A program made the position numbers and the translations under genes. A stretch of 64,000 nucleotides of DNA from Hydrogenibacillus schlegelii (lineage in GTDB: Bacteria > Bacillota > Bacilli > Thermicanales > DSM-22653). Positions 32,901 to 40,817 of the stretch are shown piece by piece. The notes below the pieces were generated by a model that was not told where the DNA came from, searched no databases, and saw only the letters and a list, made by a program, of their open reading frames with translations. Within the stretch, counting starts at the first letter, position 1; each line of letters opens with the position of its first letter. Where the stretch lies: positions 1-64,000 of the forward strand of contig NZ_JXBB01000004.1 of NCBI RefSeq assembly GCF_001653195.1, written 5' to 3'.

Positions 32901-33809
32901 GAGCAGCTTCGGCGGGGGGCGTTTCGGCCGCACGCCTTTGAATTCGCCGTCGGCGACGGCCGGGACGGGGTGCCGCTTCGGCTTCCCGGCGGCCGGGTCA
33001 TCCGGATCCGCGGCCGGATCGACCGGATCGACCTCGCCCCGGGGAAGGCGGCGCCCTGGCTCCGGATCGTCGATTACAAGTCCCGCTTTGTGGCGCCGGA
33101 CGCCCGGCGGTTTCTGGCCGGCGTCGATCTCCAGCTCATCGTCTACCTCGATCTTCTTTTGAACGAAGGCCTCCGGATCGAAGGGAAGCGGATCCTGCCG
33201 CGGCCGGCGGCGGCCCTCTACCAGATCGTCGGCGATCCCCGGCCGATCGTGAAAGGGTCGGAGGGGGAGGCGGAGATCGCGCATCTCGTGCTCAAAGCGT
33301 ATCGCCTAAGCGGCTGGATCGCCCGGGACCGGGACGCCGTCTTCTGCCTGGACGAAAGCCTGCCGGAGCGGCTGCGGGCGATTCAGGAGCAGAAGAAAGA
33401 GAAAAAATCCCGGCGCCGCACCGTCGACAGCGCGGTTCTCGATCTTTCGCTTACGCTGGAGGGGGACCTGCCGGCGGGCAGCCGGGGGACGGCCCTCTTC
33501 CTCATCCCGGAGGCCGGCTGGGCGGCCCTTCGGGCGCTGGCCCGGGAAAAGCTGGAGGAGGCGGTGGCCGGGATCGAGGCGGGGCGGTATCCGGCAGCGC
33601 CCTTCGCCGAGCCGGACGGGACTCCCGTCTGCCGCTTCTGCCCGTACCAGGCGGTGTGCGGCTTCGATCCGGAGGCGGGCGACCGGCCCCGGCGGTTTTA
33701 TTCGGCCGGCGACGCCCGGCGGGTGCTGGCGGAGATCGTGCACGGCCGGGCGGCCGCGGCGGAGGCGGCGGGCCGGGACGATGAAGACGGGCAGGGAGGC
33801 GAGATGTGA
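29961..33809 (+). CDS. addB: AddB subunit of the AddAB helicase-nuclease
   Basis: AddB works with AddA in resecting DNA double-strand ends for recombination. TTG 29961 has GGGAGGGG five bases upstream. The N-terminal superfamily-1-like region is recognisable (ILLVPEQMTFAVERALVRRG), but the place of the usual GxxGxGKT loop reads RAATMRSAREGL, so the AddB P-loop is missing. The C-terminal nuclease motif is present (RIDRIDLAP with IVDYKSR). Four cysteines at about 868, 1224, 1227 and 1233 (C-x355-C-x2-C-x5-C) match the AddB iron-sulfur cluster. A 24-bp tandem repeat at 30882-30953 encodes an Ala/Gly/His insertion. The stop overlaps the addA start. Confidence 0.93.
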   Translation: MQVTVWRAATMRSAREGLYRRLIDASHREPDGAPLILLVPEQMTFAVERALVRRGLRGSTRLWVVSFTRLAWRVFQEAGGLARRPVTAIGELLLVAEAALRRREELGPFARTADRIGTLERLSAFLRELRRYGTPPEALRAAAQALASDPALQEKLAAAATVYADVDRTLQSRYLAAEDALRGLAKRLSAPDPAKRPAWVAEAEVFVDGFLSFTPEELAVLDGLMARTRSVAFLFPDLRAAAEVADPAARSVLRALGALYGDVERGLDGPVARTVAELERLAGRRGVPFQLAPAPDSAPGSAPAAGSAHGGAAGAAHGGAAGAARGEAAGGAHGAAQAGAAAGPWAAAGPLPETRLFRPPTRRREVEGAAAVLRHYRRRGIPYRRMAVVAGDLEAYAGIVEAVFAAADIPVFLDRERPMRPHPLVRLVEALLEGMENGPSTPALIALLKTGLLGPFFEARGMTLTEADIDRLENWLLEYGVQGSDWAKPHFGRPPEVEAARDGGRPETAGRPAGPADGAREAGAAFAGGGPEGAGAAALREKIREALAQALFPDAEERTAAEPPTAGAWARRLWRRIEALDVEAGVRRSMFAAEGRGAVEEADEDRQAWQTLIELLEQTADVLGETPMDAGTFARLFRFGLRSARFRLVPRTVEAVTVADLDRSRLLDVDVIVFLGAVRGAMPPEGGDDGWLSEAERRRLFERLAEAEAPAVRLAPPLEERVAEAAVKLWSFFAEAGRARAVFVPAAIGDEPATPAPWVEALEETSPPAAGRRIPPSLLSPTQGLQVLAAGVRAFVRGALPPPAFWPLYAAYVALEKAGDPAGLSARGIAGLAAGRPERGRIAPELARRLFPPPLIASVSKMERYHECPYAFYAAHGLALAERPVHRLTMPDVGELYHAALAAAGPALAALADRTKGAGGSWLSGGIPAEAEAALRAAVEAATAAALQQDRRALFSADARRKAIAHRLRRHVERTARAAVEQLRRGAFRPHAFEFAVGDGRDGVPLRLPGGRVIRIRGRIDRIDLAPGKAAPWLRIVDYKSRFVAPDARRFLAGVDLQLIVYLDLLLNEGLRIEGKRILPRPAAALYQIVGDPRPIVKGSEGEAEIAHLVLKAYRLSGWIARDRDAVFCLDESLPERLRAIQEQKKEKKSRRRTVDSAVLDLSLTLEGDLPAGSRGTALFLIPEAGWAALRALAREKLEEAVAGIEAGRYPAAPFAEPDGTPVCRFCPYQAVCGFDPEAGDRPRRFYSAGDARRVLAEIVHGRAAAAEAAGRDDEDGQGGEM
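30882..30953 (+). repeat. 24-bp tandem repeat inside addB
   Basis: Three near-identical 24-base units encode AHGGAAGA-type octapeptides, with a shorter partial unit after them. They lie in a low-complexity insertion (about residues 295-345) between conserved parts of AddB. The frame is kept. Confidence 0.8.
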
Positions 33810-36800
33810 TGGGCGCATCTCCGGGCGCGGGAGGGGTTCGCTGGACGCCGGAGCAGCGGCTTGCGATCGGCGTCCGGCACGACGAGATGCTCGTCGCCGC
33901 CGCCGCCGGCTCGGGGAAGACGGCGGTCCTCATCGAGCGGATCGTCCGCCTCGTCGCCGGCGACGACGCGGGCCCGGGCGGCGCCGGCGAGGCGGCGGGG
34001 TCCGGCGGGCAGGAGACCTTCGGCGAGGCCGGTGCGGAAGCCCCCGGCGGACTCATGGCGGCGGCCGCCTCCGGCAGCCCCGGCGGTTCGGGGCCGTTCG
34101 GCGAGGCCGGTGCGACGGCGTCCGGCGTGGCTGGTGCAGCGGCGTCCGGCGAGCTCGGTACGACGGCGTCCGGAAAGGCCGGTGCGGCGGCGTCCGGCGA
34201 GATCGGCGCGAAAGCCCCGATGCCGGACAAGGCGGGCTTTGGTCGCCGGACGTCCCTCGACCGGCTGCTCGTCCTCACGTTCACCCGGGCGGCGGCGGAG
34301 GAGATGCGAAGCCGCCTCGCCCGGGCGCTTCTCGAGCGGGCCCGGACCCGCCCGGGCGATCCCCATCTCCGGCGTCAGCTTCTTCTTTTGCCCCAGGCGG
34401 AAGTGACGACGTTCGACGCCTACGCGCTCCGGGTCGTCCGGCGCTTCGCCCACCTCATCGGCTGGGATCCGTCGTTTCGGCTCATCGACGAGATCGAGGA
34501 GCGGCCGCTTCGGCAGGCGGCGGTTGAGGCGACGCTCGCCTGGGCGTACGGGACGAAGGCGCCGGACGATCCGTTTTACCGGCTCGTCGACTGGCTGCAC
34601 GCCACCCGGGACGACGGGCCGCTCGTCGAGGCGCTCTTTCGGCTGGACGACTTCGTCCGCTCGCTGCCGGACCCGGACGCTTTTTTTGCCGCGGGCCTCG
34701 AGGCTTACGCCGGGGCGGCCGCCGGCGCGACGGCGGGCCGGTGGTTTTTGGCCTTCCGGCGGACGATGACCGAGGCGCTCGAGGGGCTGGTCCGGGATCT
34801 TTGGGGGCTCGTCGGACAGGCCCGGGCGGTGTCGGCCAAGGCGGCGGAGCCGTTCGCGGAAGACGCCGCCGCCGCGGAGGCGGCGCTCGAGGCGGTGCGG
34901 GCGGCCGAAGGCTGGGACGACGTCGTCGCCGCCCTGCGGGGGTTTTTCGCCCGCCCGCTCGCCCGGGTGTCGGTTCGGGGGCTTTCGCCGGAGGCCGGGG
35001 CGGCCGTCGAGCGGCTCAAGCGGGAGCGGGCGGCGCTTCGGGATCAGCTGAAGGATCGCCTCACCCCCGCCCTCGTCCCGGCGGAGGAGGCGGCCGAAGA
35101 GGCGGCCGCCGCCCGCCCGGTCCTCGAGGCGCTCGTCGGCCTGTACCGGGAGTACGCGGACCGGCTTGAGGCGATCAAGGGGCGGGAGAACGTCCGGACG
35201 TTTTCCGACGTCGCCCGGGCGCTCCTTCGGGTGCTCGAGGCCGGGGCCCTCGAGGCGGTCGCGGCGCAGTACGACGAGGTGCTCGTCGACGAGTATCAGG
35301 ATACGAACCGGCTGCAGGATGCGTTTGTCGCCCGGCTTTCTGCCCGCGGCGTGCGGGTGTTTATGGTCGGGGACGTCAAGCAAAGCATCTACCGCTTCCG
35401 GCTGAGCGAGCCGCGGCTCTTTCAGGAGAAATACGAGCGCTTCCGTCCGATCGCGGCGCCTCCGTCGGAGGGGCCGGCCGACGGCGGGGCCGCGGCGGTT
35501 GGCCCGGCCGATGGCGCGGTTGCGGCGTCTTCGGCGGAGGGAGCGCCCGACGGCGGGGGCGCGGCACTTTCGGCGGCGGAAGCGCCGGGCGGCGGGGCTA
35601 CGGCGCTTTCGGCGGAGGGAGCGCCCGCCGGCGGGTCGTGGGCCCTTTCGTCGGAGGGGCCGGCCGACGGCGGGGCCGCGGCGGCTTCGGCGGCCGGACC
35701 GGCCCCGGAGGCGGCCGCCGCGGTCGGCGCGGCGCGGGACGCCGCCGCGGGGTCCGGGGAGGCCAAAAGCCGCGTTCGCATCGATCTTAACCGAAATTTT
35801 CGCAGCAAGCCGGAGATCTTGCGCTTCATCAACGCCCTCTTCGAGCGCCTCATGGTGAAGGAGGCGGCGGAGATCGACTACGACGCCGCCGCGGCCCTGA
35901 GGCCGGGGAAGGAGGTGCCGCCGGATCCGGAGGCGGTGCCGGAATGGACGATCCTCGACGTTCGGCCGGGCGCGGCGGAGCCGCCTTCCGCCGCGGCGGA
36001 CGGCGAAGGCGGTGAGGCGACGGGCGCCGGCGCGGGAGGCGGGAGCGCCGGGGCGCCCGATGGCGGGGCCGGGCCGGATGCGGCCGGGGCTCCGGCCGGC
36101 CCGGCGCCGGAGGCGGACGGCGCTTTCGGCGAAGAGGCGGCGCCGGAAGAAGAGGAAGAGGCGCCGGAGGGGGCCGAAGCGGAAGGACGGTGGATCGCCC
36201 GGCGCATCCGGGAGCTCGTCGCGGCGGGCCGGTCGTACCGGGAGATCGCCGTCCTTTTGCCGACGATGAGAGGCGCCGGCGACGTCTACGCCCGGGCGCT
36301 CCGGGAAGCGGGCATCCCGGCGGTCGTCGACCAGCGTTCCGGGCTGTTTGAGGCGATCGATTTGAAGCGGATCGTGGCCCTCCTCCAGCTTCTCGACAAC
36401 GGCGCGCAGGACATCCCGCTCGCGGCGGTGCTCACGGCGCCGTTCGGCGGCTTTACCGATGCGGAGCTCGCGGAGATCCGGGCGGCGTATCCGGACCGGC
36501 CGTTTCATCGGGCGGTGCGGGCGCTCGTCCGGCTGGCCGCGCTTCGGGAGAAAGAGACGGCCGGCGAAGCGAAGGGGGCCGGAGCGGAAGCGGCCGGAGC
36601 GGGAGCGGCCGGGTCAGAAGCGGTCGCTGCGGATGCGGCCGGGGCCCGTCCGGATGGGGCGGCGCCCGGGGCGGAAGAAGCGGCGGCCCTGCCGGATGAA
36701 GCGGAACCCGACGCGGAAGCGGCGGCCGGGTCCGATGCGCAGACGCCGGGCGACGGGCCGGCGGTGTCTCCGGCGCTTCTTGCGAAGCTCCTTCGCTTCT

Positions 36801-38851
36801 TTCGGCGGCTTCAGACGTGGCGGCGGCTTTCCCGGCGGCTTTCGCCGGAGGCGCTTTTGGACCGGCTGTATGCCGACACCGGCTATCCGGCGTACGTCCT
36901 GGGCCTTCCGGAAGGGGAACTTCGGCGGGAGCGGCTCTTTGCCCTCCGGGATCTTGCCGCCCGGTACGCCGAACACGGGCTCGGGGGGCTTTCGGGCTTT
37001 CTCCGGGAACTCGAGCGGCTTCAGGAAAGCGGCGCCGACGACGTGCTCCGGATCGCCGACGGCGAGGAGGACCGGGTGCGGATCATGACCGTCCACCGGA
37101 GCAAGGGGCTCGAGTTTCCGGTCGTCTTCCTCGCCGGGCTCGGCCGCGGGCAGAACCGGGAGGACGAGCGGGAGTCGCTCCTTTTGCACGGCGAGCTCGG
37201 CTTCGCCCTCCGGCGGGTCGACCTGGACCTCGGCGTCGAGCGGGTCGAGGCGGTGTACCGCTTCCTTCTTCAGGAACGCCTGAGGCGGGAGCGCGGGGCG
37301 GAAGCCATCCGCCTCCTCTACGTCGGCCTGACCCGGGCGAAGGAGCGGCTCATCCTCGTGAGCGCCGTCCGGGACGCCGCCCAGACGTTCGGGCTCCGGT
37401 CGCCGAAGTCGTCGCGGGGGCGGCTCATCGACCTTCCGCCCCGTTCGGGCATCCGCCTGAGCGATCGCCCCGTGCACCGGCTGTATTTCGCCCTCGAGGC
37501 GGCGCTCCGGGAGCGCGGCGGGGTCTTCGGCGGCGGGTTCCGGGAGGTCCTCGACCGGGCGAGGAAGTCGCCGGACGAGGCGATCCTCGTCACCCTGCCG
37601 GACGGCTTCGGCCGGACGGCGGCCTTCCGCCTGCGCGTCGTGCCGGCGGACGCCCTCGTCGGGGCGCCGGCCGAAGGATCGGGGTCGCCCGGCCGCGCCC
37701 TGGTCGGCGCCAAAGGCGAGACGTCGGCCGAAAGCCCCGGGGGGACGCCGTCGGCGGTGCCCGGTACCGGCGACATGCGGCCCCCTGCTTCCGGCGCTTT
37801 CGATCATGCGGTCGAAAGGGCGGTTCCGTCCGGCGCGCCCGGCATCGGGGTCGAGCGGGCGATGCCGTCCGGCGCCTCCGGGCCGGGAGCGGCAAGCGCC
37901 CGCGATCGGGTGCCGGACGCCGACCGGATCCTGGCCGAGGCGGTCGCGGCCTTCCGGCTGCCGGACCCGCCGGCCCTGGCGGCCCTGTTTCCCCGGCCGG
38001 AACGGGTGGCGAAGGCGGGGGAGGCGCTGCTTCGGGCGATGCGCCTTCCAGACGCCGGCGCGGCGTATCCGGCGAAGCTTTCCGTGACGGAGCTCAAGCG
38101 GCGGCTCGAGGCGCCGGATCCGCTGGCGCGGCCCCTCGTGGCGCCCTTCCGCCTCCGGCGGCCGCGGTTTTCGGGGGCGGCCCTCACGCCGGAGGCGATC
38201 GGGTCGGCGGTGCACCGGGTGCTGCAGTCGCTCGATTTCGGCGGGCCGCCGTCGATCGAGGCGGTCGAGGCGACGATCCGCCGCCTCGTCGAGGGGGAGG
38301 CCCTGCTGCCGGAGGAGGCGGAAGCGGTCGACCGGGCGGCGATCGTCCGCTTCTGGACGTCGCCCCTCGGGGCGCGGCTCGCCCGGGCGGCCCGGACGGG
38401 GACGCTCCGGCGGGAGGTGTCGTTCCTCTACGCGCTGTCGCCCCAGGCGCTCTGGGAAGAACGGGCCGGAACCGGGGGAGCGGACGCGGAAGGGGCGGTC
38501 TTTTTGGACAAAGGGGGCGCGGTTCTCTCGGCCCCGGCGGGCGCGGTTCGGACGGCGGCCGGCCCGGACGGCGAGGCGGAACCGATCGTCGTCCAGGGGA
38601 CGATCGACGCCCTGTTTGAAGAGGACGGGGGGCTCGTCCTCCTCGATTACAAAACCGACCGGACCGACCGGTCCGCCCCGACCGGCGCCGGCGACCGGTC
38701 CGCCCGCCGTCCGCCTTCCGAAGAAGCGCTCCGGAAGCGGCACGCGCTTCAGCTTCGGCTCTACGCCCGGGCGATCGAGGCCATCTGGGGGGTTCCGGTT
38801 CGGGAGCGGTGGATCGTCTACCTCGATCGGGACGAGCCGGTGCGGGTGTAG
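33806..38851 (+). CDS. addA: AddA helicase-nuclease subunit with large low-complexity insertions
   Basis: AddA is the UvrD-like helicase and RecB-type nuclease of the AddAB complex. It starts at GTG 33806 or the adjacent ATG 33809, overlapping the addB stop. Helicase motifs are WTPEQRLAI (Q), AAAGSGKTAVLIERIV (I), LTFTRAAAEEMRSRL (Ia), VLVDEYQDTN (II), VGDVKQSIYRFR (III), IMTVHRSKGLEFPVVFLAGL (V) and LLYVGLTRAKERLILV (VI). The nuclease domain has GSAVHRVLQ and LVLLDYKTDR. At 1681 residues it is about 450 longer than the B. subtilis protein; the extra length is in Ala/Gly/Pro/Glu-rich inserts at about 55-140, 550-655, 725-795, 910-980 and 1290-1365, placed between motifs. A terminator follows. 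Confidence 0.95.
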   Translation: MMGASPGAGGVRWTPEQRLAIGVRHDEMLVAAAAGSGKTAVLIERIVRLVAGDDAGPGGAGEAAGSGGQETFGEAGAEAPGGLMAAAASGSPGGSGPFGEAGATASGVAGAAASGELGTTASGKAGAAASGEIGAKAPMPDKAGFGRRTSLDRLLVLTFTRAAAEEMRSRLARALLERARTRPGDPHLRRQLLLLPQAEVTTFDAYALRVVRRFAHLIGWDPSFRLIDEIEERPLRQAAVEATLAWAYGTKAPDDPFYRLVDWLHATRDDGPLVEALFRLDDFVRSLPDPDAFFAAGLEAYAGAAAGATAGRWFLAFRRTMTEALEGLVRDLWGLVGQARAVSAKAAEPFAEDAAAAEAALEAVRAAEGWDDVVAALRGFFARPLARVSVRGLSPEAGAAVERLKRERAALRDQLKDRLTPALVPAEEAAEEAAAARPVLEALVGLYREYADRLEAIKGRENVRTFSDVARALLRVLEAGALEAVAAQYDEVLVDEYQDTNRLQDAFVARLSARGVRVFMVGDVKQSIYRFRLSEPRLFQEKYERFRPIAAPPSEGPADGGAAAVGPADGAVAASSAEGAPDGGGAALSAAEAPGGGATALSAEGAPAGGSWALSSEGPADGGAAAASAAGPAPEAAAAVGAARDAAAGSGEAKSRVRIDLNRNFRSKPEILRFINALFERLMVKEAAEIDYDAAAALRPGKEVPPDPEAVPEWTILDVRPGAAEPPSAAADGEGGEATGAGAGGGSAGAPDGGAGPDAAGAPAGPAPEADGAFGEEAAPEEEEEAPEGAEAEGRWIARRIRELVAAGRSYREIAVLLPTMRGAGDVYARALREAGIPAVVDQRSGLFEAIDLKRIVALLQLLDNGAQDIPLAAVLTAPFGGFTDAELAEIRAAYPDRPFHRAVRALVRLAALREKETAGEAKGAGAEAAGAGAAGSEAVAADAAGARPDGAAPGAEEAAALPDEAEPDAEAAAGSDAQTPGDGPAVSPALLAKLLRFFRRLQTWRRLSRRLSPEALLDRLYADTGYPAYVLGLPEGELRRERLFALRDLAARYAEHGLGGLSGFLRELERLQESGADDVLRIADGEEDRVRIMTVHRSKGLEFPVVFLAGLGRGQNREDERESLLLHGELGFALRRVDLDLGVERVEAVYRFLLQERLRRERGAEAIRLLYVGLTRAKERLILVSAVRDAAQTFGLRSPKSSRGRLIDLPPRSGIRLSDRPVHRLYFALEAALRERGGVFGGGFREVLDRARKSPDEAILVTLPDGFGRTAAFRLRVVPADALVGAPAEGSGSPGRALVGAKGETSAESPGGTPSAVPGTGDMRPPASGAFDHAVERAVPSGAPGIGVERAMPSGASGPGAASARDRVPDADRILAEAVAAFRLPDPPALAALFPRPERVAKAGEALLRAMRLPDAGAAYPAKLSVTELKRRLEAPDPLARPLVAPFRLRRPRFSGAALTPEAIGSAVHRVLQSLDFGGPPSIEAVEATIRRLVEGEALLPEEAEAVDRAAIVRFWTSPLGARLARAARTGTLRREVSFLYALSPQALWEERAGTGGADAEGAVFLDKGGAVLSAPAGAVRTAAGPDGEAEPIVVQGTIDALFEEDGGLVLLDYKTDRTDRSAPTGAGDRSARRPPSEEALRKRHALQLRLYARAIEAIWGVPVRERWIVYLDRDEPVRV
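34110..34205 (+). repeat. 24-bp tandem repeat inside addA (four units)
   Basis: Four units of 24 bases, each with the core GGCGTCCGG, encode octapeptides of the type AAASGE-G. They lie between helicase motifs I and Ia. Confidence 0.85.
35531..35686 (+). repeat. 39-bp tandem repeat inside addA (four units)
   Basis: Four units of 39 bases encode a 13-residue repeat (SAEGAPDGGGAAL and variants). Partial units precede them from about 35464. The insert lies just after helicase motif III. Confidence 0.85.
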
Positions 38852-38880
38852 GGTGAAGACGCGGCGAAGCCGGAAGCGGG

Positions 38881-38931
38881 CCGCCCGGGTGGTTGTCGGC
38901 CCGAAGGATCGGGTCGGTCGGGCGGTTTTTT
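38881..38931 (+). terminator. Rho-independent terminator after addA
   Basis: CCGCCCG (38881-38887) pairs with CGGGCGG (38919-38925) and is followed by T6. An inner stem (GGCCCGA with TCGGGTC) stabilises it. It divides addBA from the flagellar block. Confidence 0.75.
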
Positions 38932-39025
38932 GCCGAAAACGGGCGGCGAAGCGTCGCAAGGCGACCGTCCGGCGGCCGCCCGCCGTCAAGCGGCCATCGG
39001 CAAAAACGGCCGAAGGGGGAAGCGC

Positions 39026-39448
39026 ATGGGGGAGCTCGCCAACTGCCCGCGCTGCGGCCGGGTGTTCGTTCGCCTGCCGGGGCAGAAGGTCTGCCCGGCG
39101 TGCGCGGCGGAGATCGAGGCGGAGTTCGAGCGGGTGTACGCGTTCATCCGGAAAAAGGAAAACCGGCAGGCGACGATCTACGAGGTGAGCGACAAAACCG
39201 GCGTGAGCGTGCGGCAGATCACCGAGTTCATCCGGGAGGGGCGCATCCGGATCGCCGATCATCCGAACCTCGCCTACCCGTGCGAGCGGTGCGGGAAGGC
39301 GCTCATCACCGAGGGGCGCTTCTGCCCGAGCTGCAAAAAGGAACTTGAGGAAATGACGGAGCAGCTCAAACGCGCCCTCGAGGCGCGTCCGGAGGCAGGC
39401 GAGCGGTATCTGCAAAAAAAGGGTCGGCCGCCGGAAAAGCGGCCGTAG
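39026..39448 (+). CDS. yvyF: YvyF-type flagellar operon protein with zinc ribbons
   Basis: This is a 140-residue protein of the YvyF family, encoded before flgM in Bacillus. ATG 39026 follows GAAGGGGGAAG. It carries two cysteine pairs at the N terminus (ANCPRCG and KVCPACA), a helix-turn-helix-like middle (IYEVSDKTGVSVRQITEFIR) and two more pairs at the C-terminal side (YPCERCG and RFCPSCK). The exact role is not known; the order yvyF-flgM-flgN-flgK-flgL is kept here. In B. subtilis the gene follows comFC; here addA precedes and comF has moved downstream. Confidence 0.88.
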   Translation: MGELANCPRCGRVFVRLPGQKVCPACAAEIEAEFERVYAFIRKKENRQATIYEVSDKTGVSVRQITEFIREGRIRIADHPNLAYPCERCGKALITEGRFCPSCKKELEEMTEQLKRALEARPEAGERYLQKKGRPPEKRP

Positions 39449-39452
39449 GCCG

Positions 39453-39480
39453 TAAACCTTTGCCGCCGTTCGGCCGATAC
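39453..39480 (+). promoter_or_regulatory. Sigma-D (sigma-28) promoter of flgM
   Basis: TAAA (39453-39456) and GCCGATAC (39473-39480) with 16 bases between match the motility sigma factor consensus TAAA-N15/16-GCCGATAT. It lies about 50 bases before flgM, where a sigma-D promoter is known in B. subtilis. Confidence 0.8.
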
Positions 39481-39530
39481 TGACGGTAAAGCGAGGCGGC
39501 GCTCGAGTTGCCGAAAGCGGGGGATGCGGC

Positions 39531-40007
39531 ATGAAAATCGATCCGACGCAGGGCGCCGGCGCCTACCGGGCGGAGGCCAGCCGGGCTAGCGCCGGCCGGA
39601 CGCCCCCGCCGCATCGGGCGCTTCGGGCCGAAGACCGGCTGGAGATCTCGCCGGCGGCGCGGGCGCTTTCGGTCGAAGGCGCCGGGCGCGCGACGCCGGC
39701 GCCGGTTCCGGGCGGGGTGCCGGCCGTTTCGCCCCCGACCGGCGCGCCGGCGCCGGCGCGGTCTCCGGCCGCCGGCGCCGGCGCCTCGGCTTCGGAGGGC
39801 CCCGCGGCGGCGGGGCCGGCTCCGGCCGGCCCCTCTTCCGCCCCGGCTTCGGGGGGCGCGCCGGTCTTCGGCGTGGCGGGCGATCGGGCGCAGCGCCTTC
39901 AAACCCTCCGGCAGGCCGTCGAACAAGGCGCCTACCGCCCGGATCCGGCGGCGATCGCCGAGGCCCTCCTGCGCGCGCTGGCCGGCGGCCGGCGGGCGGA
40001 GCGGTGA
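39531..40007 (+). CDS. flgM: Anti-sigma-28 factor FlgM with expanded linker
   Basis: FlgM binds and inhibits the motility sigma factor. The N terminus MKIDPTQGAGAY and the segment DRLEISPAARAL fit Bacillus FlgM, and the C-terminal sigma-binding helices are seen in RAQRLQTLRQAVEQGAY and PDPAAIAEALLRAL. The length of 158 residues is almost twice the usual 88 because about 75 residues of Pro/Ala/Gly-rich sequence lie between these parts. FlgM is mostly disordered, so a longer linker may be tolerated. ATG 39531 follows GCGGGGGATGCGGC. The 3' end overlaps flgN. Confidence 0.9.
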   Translation: MKIDPTQGAGAYRAEASRASAGRTPPPHRALRAEDRLEISPAARALSVEGAGRATPAPVPGGVPAVSPPTGAPAPARSPAAGAGASASEGPAAAGPAPAGPSSAPASGGAPVFGVAGDRAQRLQTLRQAVEQGAYRPDPAAIAEALLRALAGGRRAER

Positions 40008-40579
40008 ACTCCGGCGGGGCGAAGGCGGGGGGAGCGATGCGGACCGACGGACCGGAACGCGGGACGGAAGGCCGTCCGGATGCGGCGGCGCTCTCCGCTT
40101 TGATCGACGTGCTGGAGGACCTCATCAAAGTGCACGACGCCCTCATCGCGGCGGCCGAAAGAAAGCGCGCCTCCCTCACGGCCGGAGAGGTGCCGGCGCT
40201 CGAGCAGGCGGTGGCGGAGGAGATGGCCCTCGTCCGCCTTGCCGAACAGCTGGAGGCGCGCCGGGCGGAGGCGGTCGGACGCTGGGCGGCCGCGACCGGC
40301 CGGGGGAATGCGGCGCCCCGGACCCTGCAGGATCTCATCGAGCGGCTTGCGCCCGGAGAGGCGCGAACGCGGCTGGAAGGCGCCCGGGCGGCGCTTCGGG
40401 ACCGGATCGCCCGCCTTCGGGCGGCCAACGAGATCAACCAGGCGCTGATCGCCTTTTCGCTTTCCTCCATCGAGGCGCTCATCAAGCTGTACGCCGGCGC
40501 CGGCGAAGGCGCGGGATACGCCCCGCCGGGGCGGGAGGTGCCCCGGGACGGCGGCGCCCTGTTCGACGGGCGGGCGTAA
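40004..40579 (+). CDS. flgN: Flagellar chaperone FlgN
   Basis: FlgN-type export chaperone for the hook-associated proteins FlgK and FlgL, whose genes follow. It is a helical protein with the family pattern in LSALIDVLEDLIKVHDALIA, a central coiled coil (ALEQAVAEEMALVRLAEQLE) and the C-terminal region LRAANEINQALIAFSLSSIE. GTG 40004 overlaps the flgM stop; ATG 40037, behind a G-rich site, is an alternative. Of the 238 bases to flgK only a GC-rich inverted repeat (about 40585-40660) was seen. Confidence 0.85.
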   Translation: MNSGGAKAGGAMRTDGPERGTEGRPDAAALSALIDVLEDLIKVHDALIAAAERKRASLTAGEVPALEQAVAEEMALVRLAEQLEARRAEAVGRWAAATGRGNAAPRTLQDLIERLAPGEARTRLEGARAALRDRIARLRAANEINQALIAFSLSSIEALIKLYAGAGEGAGYAPPGREVPRDGGALFDGRA

Positions 40580-40817
40580 GGCGGCGCCGGCGCGAAGCGG
40601 GACGCCGGCTTCGGAGCGATCGGCCGAGCGCGGCGCCTTTTGCCCCGGACGGTTCGGACGGACGATTCCGGTGGACGGTTCGGGCGGACGAGGCGTTCGC
40701 GCCGGCCAGGGGGTCGCCTGCCCCGGAGCGACGCCGGGGCGCGGCAAGCGGCACCGAGACGGCGGGCACGCGAGACGACGGGCAATGCAATGCCTTCGGC
40801 CCGAAAGGGGGATGGGG

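Noticed and set aside
29919-33284. 1121-codon open frame on the minus strand
   Set aside because: Arg/Pro-rich shadow of addB with no ribosome site or known motif; GC-rich codons keep the opposite frame open.
36614-39532. 972-codon open frame on the minus strand
   Set aside because: Shadow of addA and yvyF, almost only Arg, Pro, Gly and Ala.
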